A DNA stretch of 19,113 bases from JACZQZ01 sp046756945 (GCA_046756945.1 JBHHXI010000051.1:1-19113), one strand, 5' to 3'. Counted from the stretch's first letter, positions 7,873-15,937 are shown. Notes: a model not told the origin generated them from the letters alone. A program made the numbers and translations.

Positions 7873-8996
7873 GCGGGTTCTCCTTCCAGGTCCTCGCCAC
7901 CGACGGCCGGGCCCGGCTCGGCCAGGTGCACACCGCCCACGGGATTATCGACACGCCGGCCTTCATGCCCGTCGGCACCGGCGCCACGGTCAAGGCGTTG
8001 ACGCCCGAGGCGGTGGCGGAGACCGGCACCCAGGTGATCCTGGCCAATACCTATCATCTGATGCTGCGTCCCGGTGTCGAGGTGGTGGAAAGCCTGGGCG
8101 GGTTGCACAGGTTCATGAACTGGCCCCGGCCCATCCTCACCGATTCCGGCGGCTTCCAGGTGATGTCCCTGGCCAAGTTGCGCGAGGTGCGCGAAGACGG
8201 CGTCGTCTTCACCTCCCACATCGACGGCGCCAGCCACGCGCTGTCGCCGGAACGGGCGGTGGAGGTCCAGCGCGCGCTGGGCGCCGACATCGCCATGGTG
8301 CTCGACGAATGCACGCCGTACCCGGCCGACGAGACGGCGTGCGCCCGGTCCATGCGGCTCTCCATGCGCTGGGCCGAACGGTCCCGGGCGGCGTTCCGCG
8401 AACGCCCCGGGGCCGGCCTGTTCGGCATCGTCCAGGGCGGGGTCCATGAGCATTTGCGCCGGGAGTCCGCGGACGCGCTGACCGCCCTGGGTTTCGATGG
8501 GTACGCCGTCGGCGGCCTCGCCGTCGGCGAGGGTCAGGAGCTGATGTTCGACACCCTGGAACTGACCACCGCACTGTTGCCCGGGGACCGTCCACGCTAC
8601 CTCATGGGCGTCGGCAAGCCGGACGACCTGGTGGGGGCGGTGGCGCGCGGCGCCGACATGTTCGACTGCGTGCTGCCGACGCGGTCGGGGCGCACCGGCC
8701 AGGCCTTCACCCGGCGGGGCACGGTGAACTTGCGCAACGCCCGGCACGCCGACGATTCCCGGCCGCTCGACGCCAACTGCCCGTGCCCCGCCTGCACCCG
8801 ATACAGCCGCGCCTACCTGTGTCACCTGGTGCGCTCGAAAGAGATTCTGGGCGCCATGCTGTTGACCCGGCACAACCTGCATTATTATCAGGAGCTGATG
8901 GTGGGGCTCCGGCGGGCCATCGGCAACGGCACGTTCGGGGCGTTCGCCCGGGCGTTCGCCGGGGAACAGGCGGCGGGCGACATCGAGCCGGTGTAG
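7869..8996 (+). CDS. tgt: tRNA-guanine transglycosylase (queuine/preQ1 insertion)
   Basis: The 375-aa TGT exchanges the wobble guanine (G34) of GUN-anticodon tRNAs for preQ1. The TIM-barrel protein shows the general-base aspartate D92 in TDSGGFQ and the nucleophile D266 in DCVLPTRSGR. The substrate motif is GIVQGG. The zinc site is C304, C306, C309 and H335 (CPCPAC and RHNLHYY). All residues known to be essential in the Zymomonas enzyme appear present. The start is GTG 7869, overlapping the queA stop; it gives MSGFSFQVL, which fits the family, and the frame is open but meaningless further upstream inside queA. queF follows after eight bases. Confidence 0.98.
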   Translation: MSGFSFQVLATDGRARLGQVHTAHGIIDTPAFMPVGTGATVKALTPEAVAETGTQVILANTYHLMLRPGVEVVESLGGLHRFMNWPRPILTDSGGFQVMSLAKLREVREDGVVFTSHIDGASHALSPERAVEVQRALGADIAMVLDECTPYPADETACARSMRLSMRWAERSRAAFRERPGAGLFGIVQGGVHEHLRRESADALTALGFDGYAVGGLAVGEGQELMFDTLELTTALLPGDRPRYLMGVGKPDDLVGAVARGADMFDCVLPTRSGRTGQAFTRRGTVNLRNARHADDSRPLDANCPCPACTRYSRAYLCHLVRSKEILGAMLLTRHNLHYYQELMVGLRRAIGNGTFGAFARAFAGEQAAGDIEPV

Positions 8997-9004
8997 GAAA
9001 CGAC

Positions 9005-9469
9005 ATGGCCGACAACAGATACGAGGACCTGACCCAACTCGGCGGCGCCGCCCCCATCCCGGCCTCGCCCGCCGAGGCCGTGCTGGAAACGGTCGGGAAC
9101 CCCGAGACCGGCGCCGATTACGTGGTGCGCTTCACGTGCCCGGAGTTCACGTCGCTGTGCCCGGTGACCGGGCAGCCCGATTTCGCCTGCCTGGTCATCG
9201 ACTACGTGCCCGACCGGGCGATCCTGGAAAGCAAGTCGCTGAAACTGTACCTGGCCGCGTTCCGCAACCACGCTGCCTTTCACGAGGACTGCACGATGGA
9301 AATCGCCCGGCGGCTGAGGGAAGAGGTGCAGCCCAAATGGCTGCGCCTGGGCGGCTACTGGTATCCGCGCGGCGGCATCCCCATCGACGTCTACTACCAG
9401 ACCGGCGACCCGCCCGCCGGCCTGTGGATCCCCGACCCCGGCGTCGCGCCCTACCGGGGGCGGGGATAG
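9005..9469 (+). CDS. queF: NADPH-dependent preQ0 reductase, unimodular type
   Basis: QueF reduces the nitrile of 7-cyano-7-deazaguanine (preQ0) to the amine preQ1 with NADPH. At 154 aa this is the short, unimodular form with a tunnel-fold (T-fold). C52 in FTSLCPVTGQPDF is the expected thioimide-forming cysteine and D59 the catalytic acid. The QueF signature is seen as ESKSLK (75-80) followed by LYLAAFRNH. The ATG at 9005 lies eight bases after the tgt stop, preceded by a weak AGGAAA, so it should be co-transcribed with queA and tgt. It converges on queC with only 14 bases between their stops and no terminator hairpin. Confidence 0.97.
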   Translation: MADNRYEDLTQLGGAAPIPASPAEAVLETVGNPETGADYVVRFTCPEFTSLCPVTGQPDFACLVIDYVPDRAILESKSLKLYLAAFRNHAAFHEDCTMEIARRLREEVQPKWLRLGGYWYPRGGIPIDVYYQTGDPPAGLWIPDPGVAPYRGRG

Positions 9470-9483
9470 GGTTTTCCACCGTT

Positions 9484-10185
9484 TCAGGCCCCGTACCGGG
9501 TCGGGTCCGGGGCGCCCGCCTCGGCGAAGCCTTTGCGGCGCAGGATGCAGGCGTCGCAGCGGCCGCAGTGCCGGATCCCGTCGTCCGCCGGCGGGCCGGG
9601 ATCGTAGCAGCTCACCGTAAGCGCGTAATCGACGCCCAGCTCCAGGCCCCTTTGGATGATCCGCGCCTTGGTGAGGTCGATCAGCGGCGTGTGGATGGCG
9701 GTCTTTCCTTCGCCCTCCACGCCGGCCCTGGTCGCCAGGTTGGCCATCGCCTGGAAGGCCGCGATGTAGGCGGGCCGGCAGTCCGGGTAGCCGCTGTAAT
9801 CGAGGGCGTTGACGCCGATGAAGATGTCGAAGGCGCCCGACACCTCGGCCTGGGCCAGGGCGTAGGCGAGGAAGATGGTGTTGCGCGCCGGCACGTAGGT
9901 GACGGGAATGCCGGCGCCGATGTCAGCCTCGGAGCGGTCCTTGGGGACGTCGATGTCGCCGGTAAGGGCGGAGGCGCCGAAGGTGCGCAGGTCCATGTCC
10001 ACGGTGACGTGGTGGGTGACCCCGGCGCCGGCGGCGATGCGCCGCGCCGCCTCGACCTCCACCTCATGGCGCTGGCCGTAGCGGAAGGTGAGGGCGCACG
10101 CCTCGAAGCCCTCATCCTGCGCGATGGCGAGCACGGTGGCGGAGTCCAGTCCGCCGCTGAGAAGAACCACGGCCTTGCCGGTCAC
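9484..10185 (-). CDS. queC: 7-cyano-7-deazaguanine (preQ0) synthase
   Basis: QueC converts 7-carboxy-7-deazaguanine to preQ0 using ATP and ammonia. The 233-aa protein begins with the PP-loop ATP motif SGGLDSAT (residues 10-17) and contains the family stretches TFRYGQRH, VPARNT and GVNALDYSGYPDCR. The zinc-binding cysteines C193, C207, C210 and C213 are all present (the latter three in CGRCDAC). I chose GTG 10185, which follows GGGGAGGCG and gives MTGKAVVLLSGG, the normal family start. The frame continues open upstream into antisense of queG but this is low-complexity and not family-like. It supplies the substrate of the adjacent QueF although it is on the opposite strand. Confidence 0.97.
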   Translation of the reverse strand: MTGKAVVLLSGGLDSATVLAIAQDEGFEACALTFRYGQRHEVEVEAARRIAAGAGVTHHVTVDMDLRTFGASALTGDIDVPKDRSEADIGAGIPVTYVPARNTIFLAYALAQAEVSGAFDIFIGVNALDYSGYPDCRPAYIAAFQAMANLATRAGVEGEGKTAIHTPLIDLTKARIIQRGLELGVDYALTVSCYDPGPPADDGIRHCGRCDACILRRKGFAEAGAPDPTRYGA

Positions 10186-10288
10186 GGCGTCGCCTCCCCG
10201 ATGAACGCCTCCGCCGCCCGCCGCCGCCCCGCGCCCCCCGCGGGCATCGCGCAAAGGACGGTGCGCCGGGCGCCGTTCCGTGGCACCA

Positions 10289-10318
10289 TTGACGGCACCA
10301 ACACGGCGCGGGCTGAAT
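10289..10318 (+). promoter_or_regulatory. Candidate promoter for queG
   Basis: TTGACG (10289-10294, five of six consensus -35 positions) is followed after 18 bases by CTGAAT (10313-10318, three of six -10 positions), placing transcription start near 10325 and the queG GTG at 10351. The 165-base gap between queC and queG must also hold the queC promoter on the other strand, which I could not identify with confidence. I saw no preQ1 riboswitch here. Confidence 0.35.
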
Positions 10319-10350
10319 AGCACATCCGCGCCCGGGCTGGCGAGGGAACG

Positions 10351-11424
10351 GTGCGGGACGCCAAACAAGTCATCCGCGACAAGGCGCGCGCCATCGGGTT
10401 CGAGGCGGTCGGCTTCTGCGCCGCCGAGGCGGCCGAGGCCGACCGGCGCCATCTGGCCGAATTCCTGTCCCTGGGCCTGCACGGCGACATGGCGTGGATG
10501 GCCGACACCCAGGCCCGCCGCGCCGCGCCGCGGGCGCTGTGGCCCGAGGCGCGGAGCATCGTCGTCCTGGGGACCAACTACGGTCCCAGGGGCGATCCCC
10601 TGGCGCCGCTCGCCCGGCGCGACCGGGGAACGGTAAGCGTCTATGCCCGGGGCGTCGATTATCACCGGGTCCTGAAAAAGCGCCTCAAGCGGCTCGGGCG
10701 CTGGATGGCGGAGACCCTAAACTGCGAGGTCAAGGTCTTCGTCGACACGGCGCCGGTCATGGAAAAGCCCCTGGCGGCGCGGGCCGGGGTCGGCTGGCAG
10801 GGCAAGCACACGAATTTGATCTCGCGGGACTTCGGTTCGTGGCTGTTCCTGGGCGAGGTGTTCACGACCCATGCGCTGCCGCCCGACGCCCCGGAAACGG
10901 ACCACTGCGGCTCGTGCGACCTGTGCCAGCGGGCCTGTCCCACCGGCGCCCTGGCCGAAGCCTACCGGATCGACCCGGGACTTTGCATCTCGTACCTGAC
11001 CATCGAGCACAAGGGCCCCATCGCCCCCGGCCTCAGCGCACGCATGGGCAACCGCATCTACGGCTGCGACGACTGCCTGGCCGTCTGTCCGTGGAACAAG
11101 TTCGCCCGGCCGGCGCCGGACGCGGCGTTTGCCGCGCGCCCGGAGACGGACAGCCCGCGCCTCGCCGACCTGGCGCGCCTCGACGACGCCGCCTTCCGCC
11201 GGGCCTTCGCCGCGTCCCCCATCAAACGCACCGGGCGCGACCGTTTCGTGCGCAACGTGCTGATCGCCATCGGCAACAGCGCCGACCGCGCCCTCGCCGG
11301 GGCCGCCCGCGAGCGCCTGGACGATTCCTCGCCCCTGGTCAGGGACGCGGCCCGCTGGGCCCTCGAGCGGCTGATCCCGAAAGCCGGAACCACGGGGGGC
11401 GCCCCCGGGGTCCCCGGGGCGTAA
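10351..11424 (+). CDS. queG: Epoxyqueuosine reductase (cobalamin and two [4Fe-4S])
   Basis: QueG performs the last step of queuosine synthesis, reducing epoxyqueuosine in tRNA to queuosine with cobalamin and iron-sulfur clusters. The 357-aa protein has the catalytic aspartate region FVDTAPVMEKP (D132), the ferredoxin-like motif CGSCDLCQRACP (C186, C189, C192, C196) and the second set CDDCLAVCPWNKF (C239, C242, C246). The C-terminal part resembles the HEAT-like repeat used to bind tRNA, with RNVLIAIGNS and SPLVRDAARWAL. The start is GTG 10351 after GAGGGAACG. It is divergent from queC. The C-terminal tail, TTGGAPGVPGA, is a short low-complexity extension encoded by very GC-rich self-complementary DNA. 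Confidence 0.97.
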   Translation: MRDAKQVIRDKARAIGFEAVGFCAAEAAEADRRHLAEFLSLGLHGDMAWMADTQARRAAPRALWPEARSIVVLGTNYGPRGDPLAPLARRDRGTVSVYARGVDYHRVLKKRLKRLGRWMAETLNCEVKVFVDTAPVMEKPLAARAGVGWQGKHTNLISRDFGSWLFLGEVFTTHALPPDAPETDHCGSCDLCQRACPTGALAEAYRIDPGLCISYLTIEHKGPIAPGLSARMGNRIYGCDDCLAVCPWNKFARPAPDAAFAARPETDSPRLADLARLDDAAFRRAFAASPIKRTGRDRFVRNVLIAIGNSADRALAGAARERLDDSSPLVRDAARWALERLIPKAGTTGGAPGVPGA

Positions 11425-11457
11425 TTTAGCTGATGCAGGCCACCAGGGGCGCGGACC

Positions 11458-11865
11458 TTATTCCCGGGCCAGGGTGCGCGCCAGCTGGCTCAGGACCTCC
11501 TGGTGGCGCTCGTTGGTGATCTGGGCGAAATTGCGCGCCAGCTCGAGACACATGCGCTGACGTCCGGTCAGGGCTCCTCTTTCGGGCCGGTCGCCCAAAC
11601 CTTCGAAGAAATAACTCAACGGCACCCTCAGCACCTGGGCGATTTCGTACAGCCGCCCCGCCGATATGCGGTTGATGCCGCGTTCGTACTTGTGGGTCTG
11701 CTGGTAGGTGACGCCGATCATGTCGGCCATCTGCTGCTGGCTCAAACCCAGCATGACACGGCGCTCGCGGATGCGGCCGCCGACGTAGCGGTCGGTTTCG
11801 GTCGCACGGTTGATCGTCGTGGGACCGACGTGCAATGACACGATTTTCCTGAAATTCCGAGGCAC
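11458..11865 (-). CDS. Small XRE-family transcriptional regulator
   Basis: With the GTG 11865 start the protein is 135 aa. Residues about 29-86 are an XRE helix-turn-helix: GRIRERRVMLGLSQQQMADMIG, then the recognition part TYQQTHKYERG and NRISAGRLYEIAQVL. The C-terminal helix region (LTGRQRMCLELARNFAQI) may serve dimerisation. Proteins of this size are common in alphaproteobacteria, but the regulated genes are not known and nothing here reveals a ligand. The start is supported by GGAGGG seven bases upstream; the frame is open to an ATG at 11946, which would add 27 residues without helix-turn-helix content. The gene lies between queG and phaR with no operon partner and has a long AT-rich upstream region, suggesting its own promoter and perhaps autoregulation. 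Confidence 0.85.
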   Translation of the reverse strand: MPRNFRKIVSLHVGPTTINRATETDRYVGGRIRERRVMLGLSQQQMADMIGVTYQQTHKYERGINRISAGRLYEIAQVLRVPLSYFFEGLGDRPERGALTGRQRMCLELARNFAQITNERHQEVLSQLARTLARE

Positions 11866-12264
11866 GGGCTTTCCCTCCAAGATCACGTTGGGTGTGCGCT
11901 GTTCATCGTTCGCCCCGTCGCCAGGGAAACCGGCGTTGGCCGCCAATCCCCCACGTGTTCGCTTCGCTCACGCCCTGCAATTTGATCGCTTCGATGACGA
12001 GGACCCGGCCGGCGGACACCCTTCCCTGGACCGCGGCCATGTGGTGGCAGGTACATCCCATCGCATTGTGTCTCACATTGTAACGTTAGTAGATATAAAG
12101 ATATACAATTTTTCGTATACCTTTTCAAGGGCCCGTAAAGGCGCGAACACGGGCTGGAGGGACGGCGCGCCCGAAAGGCGCCACGCACCGCGAAAGCGAT
12201 TACCGGCCGCTCCGTCCCCGGTCCGGGACGTCGCGGGATGGCATGTTCGGGGAGGCCGCGGCCC
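11866..12264. other. Intergenic stretch upstream of the XRE gene and downstream of phaR
   Basis: About 400 bases without a convincing gene. The first part could encode the alternative N-terminus of the XRE protein. The centre (about 12060-12125) is AT-rich and contains the promoter listed separately and the perfect palindromes TAACGTTA (12081-12088) and GTATAC (12115-12120). Nearer phaR lies a 6-bp stem hairpin, CGTCCC (12213-12218) with GGGACG (12225-12230), lacking a T tract. I see no RNA gene. Confidence 0.5.
12100..12128 (-). promoter_or_regulatory. Candidate strong sigma70 promoter for the XRE gene
   Basis: On the minus strand TTGAAA (12128-12123) and TATATC (12105-12100) are separated by 17 bases; five of six and four of six consensus positions match. 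Transcription would begin near 12093, leaving a leader of about 230 bases before GTG 11865. The palindrome TAACGTTA at 12081-12088 lies just downstream of the predicted start and could be an operator. Confidence 0.5.
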
Positions 12265-12930
12265 TCAGGATTCGCGGCCGTTGCCGGTCAGGGCGTCCAG
12301 CTGCTCCTGCATCTGGTTGAGCTTGGCCCGGAGGTCTTCCAGCTGCTCCTTCGCCGGTTCGGGCTCTTCCGTCTTGGCGGCGTCTTTCCTGGCCGCCTCG
12401 TCGCCGTAGTACGGCGCGAACATCTTCATGGCGCGCTCGAAAAGGGCGGCGTTCTGCTCGCCCATCTTCTCGAACTGGGCAAAGGGCACGAGGCCGCCCA
12501 TGGCGTCGCTCATGTAATGACGCATCTGCTCCTGATTGCGGGCGAACGACTGCATGCTGTATTCCAGATAGCGCGGCACCAGGGCCTGCAGGCTGTCGCC
12601 GTAGAAACTGATCAGGTGGCGAAGGAAGCTGACGGGCAACAGGGTCTGTCCCTTCGATTCCTCCTCGACGATGATCTGGGTGAGCACGGACCGCGTGATG
12701 TCGGCGTCCGTCTTGGCGTCGAAGACGACAAACTCGCAGCCGTCCTTGACCATCTGCGACAGGTGGTCAAGGGTCACGTAACTGCTGGTCGCCGTGTTGT
12801 AGAGGCGCCGGTTCGCGTACTTCTTGATGGTGACCGGCGTCTTTTCCGAACCGGAACCGTCGCCCCGGGAAGTGTCAGCCATGGCCGGATTGTCCCAAGT
12901 GGACTTGCGCGTCTCCGCCATTGGTATCAT
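12265..12930 (-). CDS. phaR: Polyhydroxyalkanoate synthesis repressor PhaR
   Basis: PhaR represses PHA genes and is released from DNA when it binds nascent polymer granules. The 221-aa protein contains the hallmark N-terminal DNA-binding domain beginning TPVTIKKYANRRLYNT (about residues 31-94, PHB_acc_N) and the following PHB/PHA accumulation region with VSFLRHLISFYGDSLQ (about 99-140). The C-terminus is a charged helical, coiled-coil-like tail (EQLEDLRAKLNQMQEQLDAL). I chose ATG 12930 because GGGAGG lies seven bases upstream; ATG 12882 (MADTSRG) is an alternative nearer the usual family start, and the frame is open to 13014. The gene is divergent from the synthase genes and has a matching operator in its leader, so autoregulation is expected. 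Confidence 0.95.
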   Translation of the reverse strand: MIPMAETRKSTWDNPAMADTSRGDGSGSEKTPVTIKKYANRRLYNTATSSYVTLDHLSQMVKDGCEFVVFDAKTDADITRSVLTQIIVEEESKGQTLLPVSFLRHLISFYGDSLQALVPRYLEYSMQSFARNQEQMRHYMSDAMGGLVPFAQFEKMGEQNAALFERAMKMFAPYYGDEAARKDAAKTEEPEPAKEQLEDLRAKLNQMQEQLDALTGNGRES

Positions 12931-12951
12931 AAAAAGACCTCCCGGAAAATG

Positions 12952-12962
12952 CTGCATTGCAG
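12952..12962. promoter_or_regulatory. Predicted PhaR operator, CTGC-N3-GCAG
   Basis: CTGCATTGCAG is a perfect inverted repeat and an exact match to the TGC-rich PhaR site CTGC-N3-GCAG described for Paracoccus denitrificans. It lies 21 bases before the phaR start codon and about 30 bases upstream of the TATAAT that probably serves the synthase genes, so one site could control both directions. Confidence 0.7.
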
Positions 12963-12969
12963 TGAAATT

Positions 12970-12998
12970 TTCCCCGCCCCCGTCGGGCGCGGTATAAT
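12970..12998 (+). promoter_or_regulatory. Candidate promoter for the phaC gene pair
   Basis: A perfect -10 hexamer TATAAT lies at 12993-12998, with transcription start expected near 13005 and the first ATG at 13026. The -35 region 17 bases upstream, TTCCCC (12970-12975), is poor, which suits an activated or repressor-tuned promoter. On the opposite strand the same bases give TTATAC, a possible -10 for phaR. Confidence 0.5.
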
Positions 12999-13025
12999 GA
13001 CTGCCGCGGGACACGTGGAAAGGCC

Positions 13026-13466
13026 ATGGCGGACTCTCCGGATTTGCACGCGCTGGCCCAACGCTACCTGGACCTTTGGCAGGAGCAGTTGGCCGGCCTT
13101 GCCGGGGACCGCGAGGTCGCCGAACTCATGGCCCGGACGATCGAGTTGATGAATACGGGCGCCGCCGCCTTCGCCTCCATGGCCCAGTCCGCGATGGCGC
13201 CGGCCGAAGGCGCGGCACAGGGCGGTGAAACCCGGAAACGCGATGGCACCGACACCCAGCAAAAGCCCGACGCCAGCCCCTCCGGCGCCCCACGCCGTGC
13301 CCCCGGGGCCGAGGCCCCTGCCGCTGCACGTGGCGCTTCAGACGATGATCTGGCTGAGTGCGCGCGCCGCCTTGGCGCCCTTGAAAAGCGGGTTGCTGCC
13401 CTGGAGGCCCGAACTCGCCGCGGCCGCGGCGGCGCTAAGGGAGGATCTCGGCCGCGTCGATCCTGA
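13026..13466 (+). CDS. Small coiled-coil protein upstream of and overlapping phaC; candidate PHA synthase accessory protein
   Basis: The 146-aa product is not a family I can name with certainty. Residues 1-60 are helical and phasin-like (LHALAQRYLDLWQEQLAGLAG and a run ending MAQSAM). A Pro/Ala/Gly-rich linker follows (about 60-102), then a short heptad-patterned coiled coil, DLAECARRLGALEKRVAALE (about 107-126), and a basic tail rich in Arg and Gly. This order recalls PhaM/PhaE-like synthase partners, in which a helical part meets PhaC and a basic tail may bind DNA; that is inference. It is first after the PhaR-site promoter. The last 220 or so bases also encode the PhaC N-terminus in another frame. 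Third-position GC is high before the overlap but, by hand count, only 29 of 51 codons at 13311-13463, so phaC dominates there. Confidence 0.6.
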   Translation: MADSPDLHALAQRYLDLWQEQLAGLAGDREVAELMARTIELMNTGAAAFASMAQSAMAPAEGAAQGGETRKRDGTDTQQKPDASPSGAPRRAPGAEAPAAARGASDDDLAECARRLGALEKRVAALEARTRRGRGGAKGGSRPRRS

Positions 13467-14514
13467 CGCCTTCGCCGGCGCCGTCGACGCCGAGGCCTGC
13501 CGGCGGCTCGCCGCGTTCGCCGACGGGGTGCGGACCTATCGCCGCCACGCCCGCCGGGCGCGGCCGGCCGATCCGCCGGTTGTGTGGAGCGAGGGGTCGA
13601 CGCGGCTTCTCGATTACGGCGCGGGCGCGCCGGCAGGGGCCGGCGCCATCCCCCTGGTCGTCGTCCCGTCGCTGATCAACCGGGCCTACATCCTGGATCT
13701 TACCGAGAAACGCAGCCTCGTGCGCACCCTGGCGGCGCGTGGATTCCGGCCGTTTCTGGTGGATTGGGGCGCCCCCGGCGCGGCGGAGCGGGCCTTCACC
13801 CTGTCTGACTACGTCGCCGGGCGTCTGGAAGGGGCCCTGGCCACGGCCGTGGACCTGGCCGGCCGGCCGGCCGGCGTCATCGGTTACTGCATGGGCGGTC
13901 TGCTGGCGCTGGCGCTGGCCCAGCGCAGACCCGACCGGGTCGCCGCCCTCGCCCTCATGGGCACGCCGTGGGATTTCCACGCCGGCCAGACGGACAGGAT
14001 CCGCCTGCTCAAGGCCATGGCGCCCCAGTTGGCCATGATGATGGAGCATCTCGGCGTCCTGCCGGTGGATGTCCTGCAGACCATGTTCGCCAGCCTCGAC
14101 CCCTATCTCACGTCGCGCAAGTTCCAGCGGTTCGCCGCCCTCGACGGGCGCTCGGAAAAGGCCCGGCACTTCGTCGTCCTCGAGGACTGGCTCAACGACG
14201 GGGTGCCCCTGGCCGGGCCGGTGGCGCACGAATGCCTGGTCGGCTGGTACGTGGAAAACGAACCGGCGCGCGGCGCCTGGCGTATCGCCGGGCGGCCGGT
14301 GCTGCCCGCCGAAGTCCGGGCACCGTCCCTGGTGATGATCCCCGGCACCGACCACATCGTGCCGCCCGCCTCGGCGGCGCCGCTCGCCGATGAGCTGCCG
14401 CGGGCCGACAGCCGGGTGCTTGGCGCCGGCCATATCGGCATGGTCGCCGGTGGCCGCGCGGCGACGATTCTGTACGGACCCCTGGCGCGCTGGCTGACGG
14501 CGGCCATGACCTGA
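13243..14514 (+). CDS. phaC: Poly(3-hydroxyalkanoate) synthase, short form (alpha/beta hydrolase fold)
   Basis: PhaC polymerises (R)-3-hydroxyacyl-CoA on the granule surface. From ATG 13243 it is 423 aa. The lipase-like box GYCMGG carries the nucleophile C216; D370 in IPGTDHIVPP and H397 in GAGHIGM complete the triad. Earlier family stretches are VVVPSLINRAYILDL and FLVDWGAPG. The Cys-to-Asp distance of 154 residues is close to class III/IV synthases (153 in Allochromatium vinosum) rather than class I (161 in Ralstonia), yet the N-terminus is longer than class III. Its N-terminal region (PLPLHVALQTMIWLSARAAL) looks like genuine protein and lies in the overlap with the upstream gene. GTG 13225 is an alternative start; both have weak Shine-Dalgarno sequences, so coupling to the upstream gene is likely. 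Confidence 0.9.
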   Translation: MAPTPSKSPTPAPPAPHAVPPGPRPLPLHVALQTMIWLSARAALAPLKSGLLPWRPELAAAAAALREDLGRVDPDAFAGAVDAEACRRLAAFADGVRTYRRHARRARPADPPVVWSEGSTRLLDYGAGAPAGAGAIPLVVVPSLINRAYILDLTEKRSLVRTLAARGFRPFLVDWGAPGAAERAFTLSDYVAGRLEGALATAVDLAGRPAGVIGYCMGGLLALALAQRRPDRVAALALMGTPWDFHAGQTDRIRLLKAMAPQLAMMMEHLGVLPVDVLQTMFASLDPYLTSRKFQRFAALDGRSEKARHFVVLEDWLNDGVPLAGPVAHECLVGWYVENEPARGAWRIAGRPVLPAEVRAPSLVMIPGTDHIVPPASAAPLADELPRADSRVLGAGHIGMVAGGRAATILYGPLARWLTAAMT

Positions 14515-14531
14515 AAATTTTTTTTCGCGGT

Positions 14532-14575
14532 GCAGCATTCCGTCCCTTGTTTCGGCGTCCGGGCGGCCCTATAAC
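14532..14575 (+). promoter_or_regulatory. Candidate phaA-phaB promoter with a PhaR half-site
   Basis: TTGTTT (14547-14552) and TATAAC (14570-14575) are 17 bases apart; the -10 matches five of six positions. Transcription would start near 14582, with the phaA ATG at 14635. GCAG at 14532-14535, just upstream of the -35, is one half of a PhaR site; the other half is degenerate (TCGC at 14525-14528). A T8 tract after AAAA (14515-14525) separates this from the phaC stop. Confidence 0.5.
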
Positions 14576-14634
14576 ACCAGCCCGGCGCCGCATCGCCGGG
14601 CGGTAACCGCCAATCATCTGGGAGGAGACATCCA

Positions 14635-15810
<1,176 letters not shown>

Positions 15811-15820
15811 GCGCCCGGCG

Positions 15821-15882
15821 CCCCCCGCGTAACGGTGTCGGCGGGAGACCCCCCGCGAAACGTTGTCGGGGGGACACCCCCC
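15821..15882. repeat. 28-bp tandem repeat with alternative hairpins between phaA and phaB
   Basis: Two copies of a 28-base unit (15821-15848 and 15849-15876) agree at 24 of 28 positions, and a third partial copy starts at 15877. In the second copy CCCCCCG (15849-15855) pairs with CGGGGGG (15867-15873). The same G run can instead pair with CCCCCC at 15877-15882 across a 3-base loop, so the two hairpins exclude each other. No T tract follows, so this is not a simple terminator; it could affect readthrough or messenger stability ahead of phaB. Confidence 0.55.
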
Positions 15883-15937
15883 GGTGGCCCCGCACACATT
15901 TCGTCGAACGGCTTTCCAAAAAAAACAGGAGGATAGA

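Noticed and set aside
10186..10350. A preQ1 riboswitch upstream of queC, queG or queA
   Set aside because: I saw no preQ1-aptamer-like hairpin and A-rich tail in these gaps or before queA at 6588-6831.
10186..10665. Upstream extension of queC over the queG 5' end
   Set aside because: The added residues are low-complexity and antisense to queG; GTG 10185 has a good ribosome site and fits family length.
14515..14525. Intrinsic terminator after phaC (AAAA followed by T8)
   Set aside because: There is a T tract but no convincing stem immediately before it; it may instead help the phaA promoter.
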